Origin: Bacteroides sp. CAG:1076
GTDB taxonomy: Bacteria; Bacteroidota; Bacteroidia; Bacteroidales; Bacteroidaceae
Length of the DNA: 6,053 nt
Assembly (NCBI GenBank): GCA_000436795.1
Contig: HF993160.1
Coordinates: 1-6,053, forward strand
Direction of reading: 5' to 3'
Within the stretch, counting starts at the first letter, position 1; each line of letters opens with the position of its first letter. Made by a program: the position numbers and the translations under genes. The notes below the pieces were generated by a model, which saw only the letters and a list, made by a program, of their open reading frames with translations, searched no databases and was not told where the DNA came from. Of the stretch, positions 5,885 through 6,053 are shown one piece after another.

Positions 5885-5953
5885 GATTCAAGCCTCGGCT
5901 TACTCCCGTAGGAGAAGGTTAATACTACATGTACACGTTCGCGAGTTTGAATC
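5885..5953 (-). ncRNA. Candidate structured leader RNA upstream of corA
   Basis: Read on the minus strand, GATTCAA (5953-5947) pairs with TTGAATC (5891-5885), and CTCG (5945-5942) pairs with CGAG (5897-5894) after a small internal loop. Inside are a palindromic segment (ACGTGTACATGT, 5938-5927) that can fold with a GUAC loop, and the hairpin CTCC-TACG-GGAG (5914-5903), a C(UACG)G class of very stable tetraloop. The whole forms a closed multibranch shape about 58 bases before the corA start. Cation transporter genes often have metal-sensing leaders, so a regulatory RNA is plausible. It does not resemble the M-box consensus I know. A protein-binding inverted repeat is the alternative. Confidence 0.45.
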
Positions 5954-5984
5954 GTCCATAAATCGTTTTTTTATTTTAGGTTAC

Positions 5985-6011
5985 AAAAAAAGCTCGCCTT
6001 CTGACGAACTT
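5985..6011 (-). terminator. Intrinsic terminator of the tRNA gene
   Basis: On the minus strand AAGTTCGTC pairs with GGCGAGCTT over 9 bp (two G-U wobbles) with an AGAA loop, followed by TTTTT. It starts five bases after the tRNA 3' end, so it ends the tRNA transcript and separates it from the corA leader. Confidence 0.85.
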
Positions 6012-6016
6012 TCTTG

Positions 6017-6053
6017 CTCTTCAGGTTGGACTTGAACCAACGACCCTCTGATT
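6017..6053 (-). tRNA. tRNA 3' half, probably tRNA-Asn (partial)
   Basis: Read from the window edge on the minus strand: bases 37-38 of the anticodon loop (AA), the 3' anticodon stem TCAGA, variable loop GGGTC, T-stem GTTGG/CCAAC around the canonical loop TTCAAGT, acceptor strand CTGAAGA and discriminator G. CCA is not encoded. The anticodon lies just outside the window, so identity is inferred. AA after the anticodon together with a G discriminator fits tRNA-Asn (GTT) best among common tRNAs. Confidence 0.85.

Noticed and set aside
5903..5914. CTCCTACGGGAG resembles the conserved 16S rRNA 338-350 hairpin
   Set aside because: Only the 12-base hairpin matches; flanking bases do not continue into 16S rRNA. 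It is a common stable tetraloop stem.
1..6053. CRISPR array
   Set aside because: No set of regularly spaced direct repeats with unique spacers exists; the only tandem repeat has two gapless copies.

Overview
The window looks like chromosomal DNA from a Bacteroides-type member of the Bacteroidota. Supporting signs are TAnnTTTG-type -7 promoter elements, a serine-type secreted sulfatase, a CorA-like transporter, a tRNA with no encoded CCA, and start codons that mostly lack a Shine-Dalgarno sequence. The species cannot be named from the sequence alone. All genes that can be supported lie on the minus strand, so the window reads right to left.

The right part (about 2137-6053) is ordinary, moderate-GC chromosome. 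From right to left it holds the 3' half of a tRNA gene (probably tRNA-Asn, cut by the window edge just before the anticodon), its terminator, a structured leader, a corA-like divalent-cation transporter gene, a D-2-hydroxyacid dehydrogenase gene 59 bases downstream of corA, a strong 15-bp hairpin terminator, and a single-gene unit for a periplasmic S1-type sulfatase with its own promoter. corA and the dehydrogenase are probably cotranscribed; no functional link between them is evident. The sulfatase has no SusC/D or glycoside hydrolase partner in view.

The left part (1-2136) is visibly more AT-rich and looks like the worn edge of a mobile element. It holds a tyrosine recombinase gene that loses homology to its family inside the catalytic HxxRH box, so it has no box II arginine and no nucleophilic tyrosine. 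A 5+7+5 dyad resembling a recombinase core site sits at that break. Upstream of the integrase are an 11-bp tandem repeat, a decayed ORF with an in-frame amber codon, an orphan plus-strand terminator inside that ORF, and a perfect 22-bp inverted repeat whose arms are themselves dyads. The first 405 bases have no gene, but carry several small dyads and an imperfect inverted repeat flanking a promoter-like sequence.

No complete new system is visible. The items most worth checking are the integrase break with its dyad, the inverted repeat around the promoter at 281-288, the nested palindrome at 1947-2001, and the predicted leader RNA of corA.
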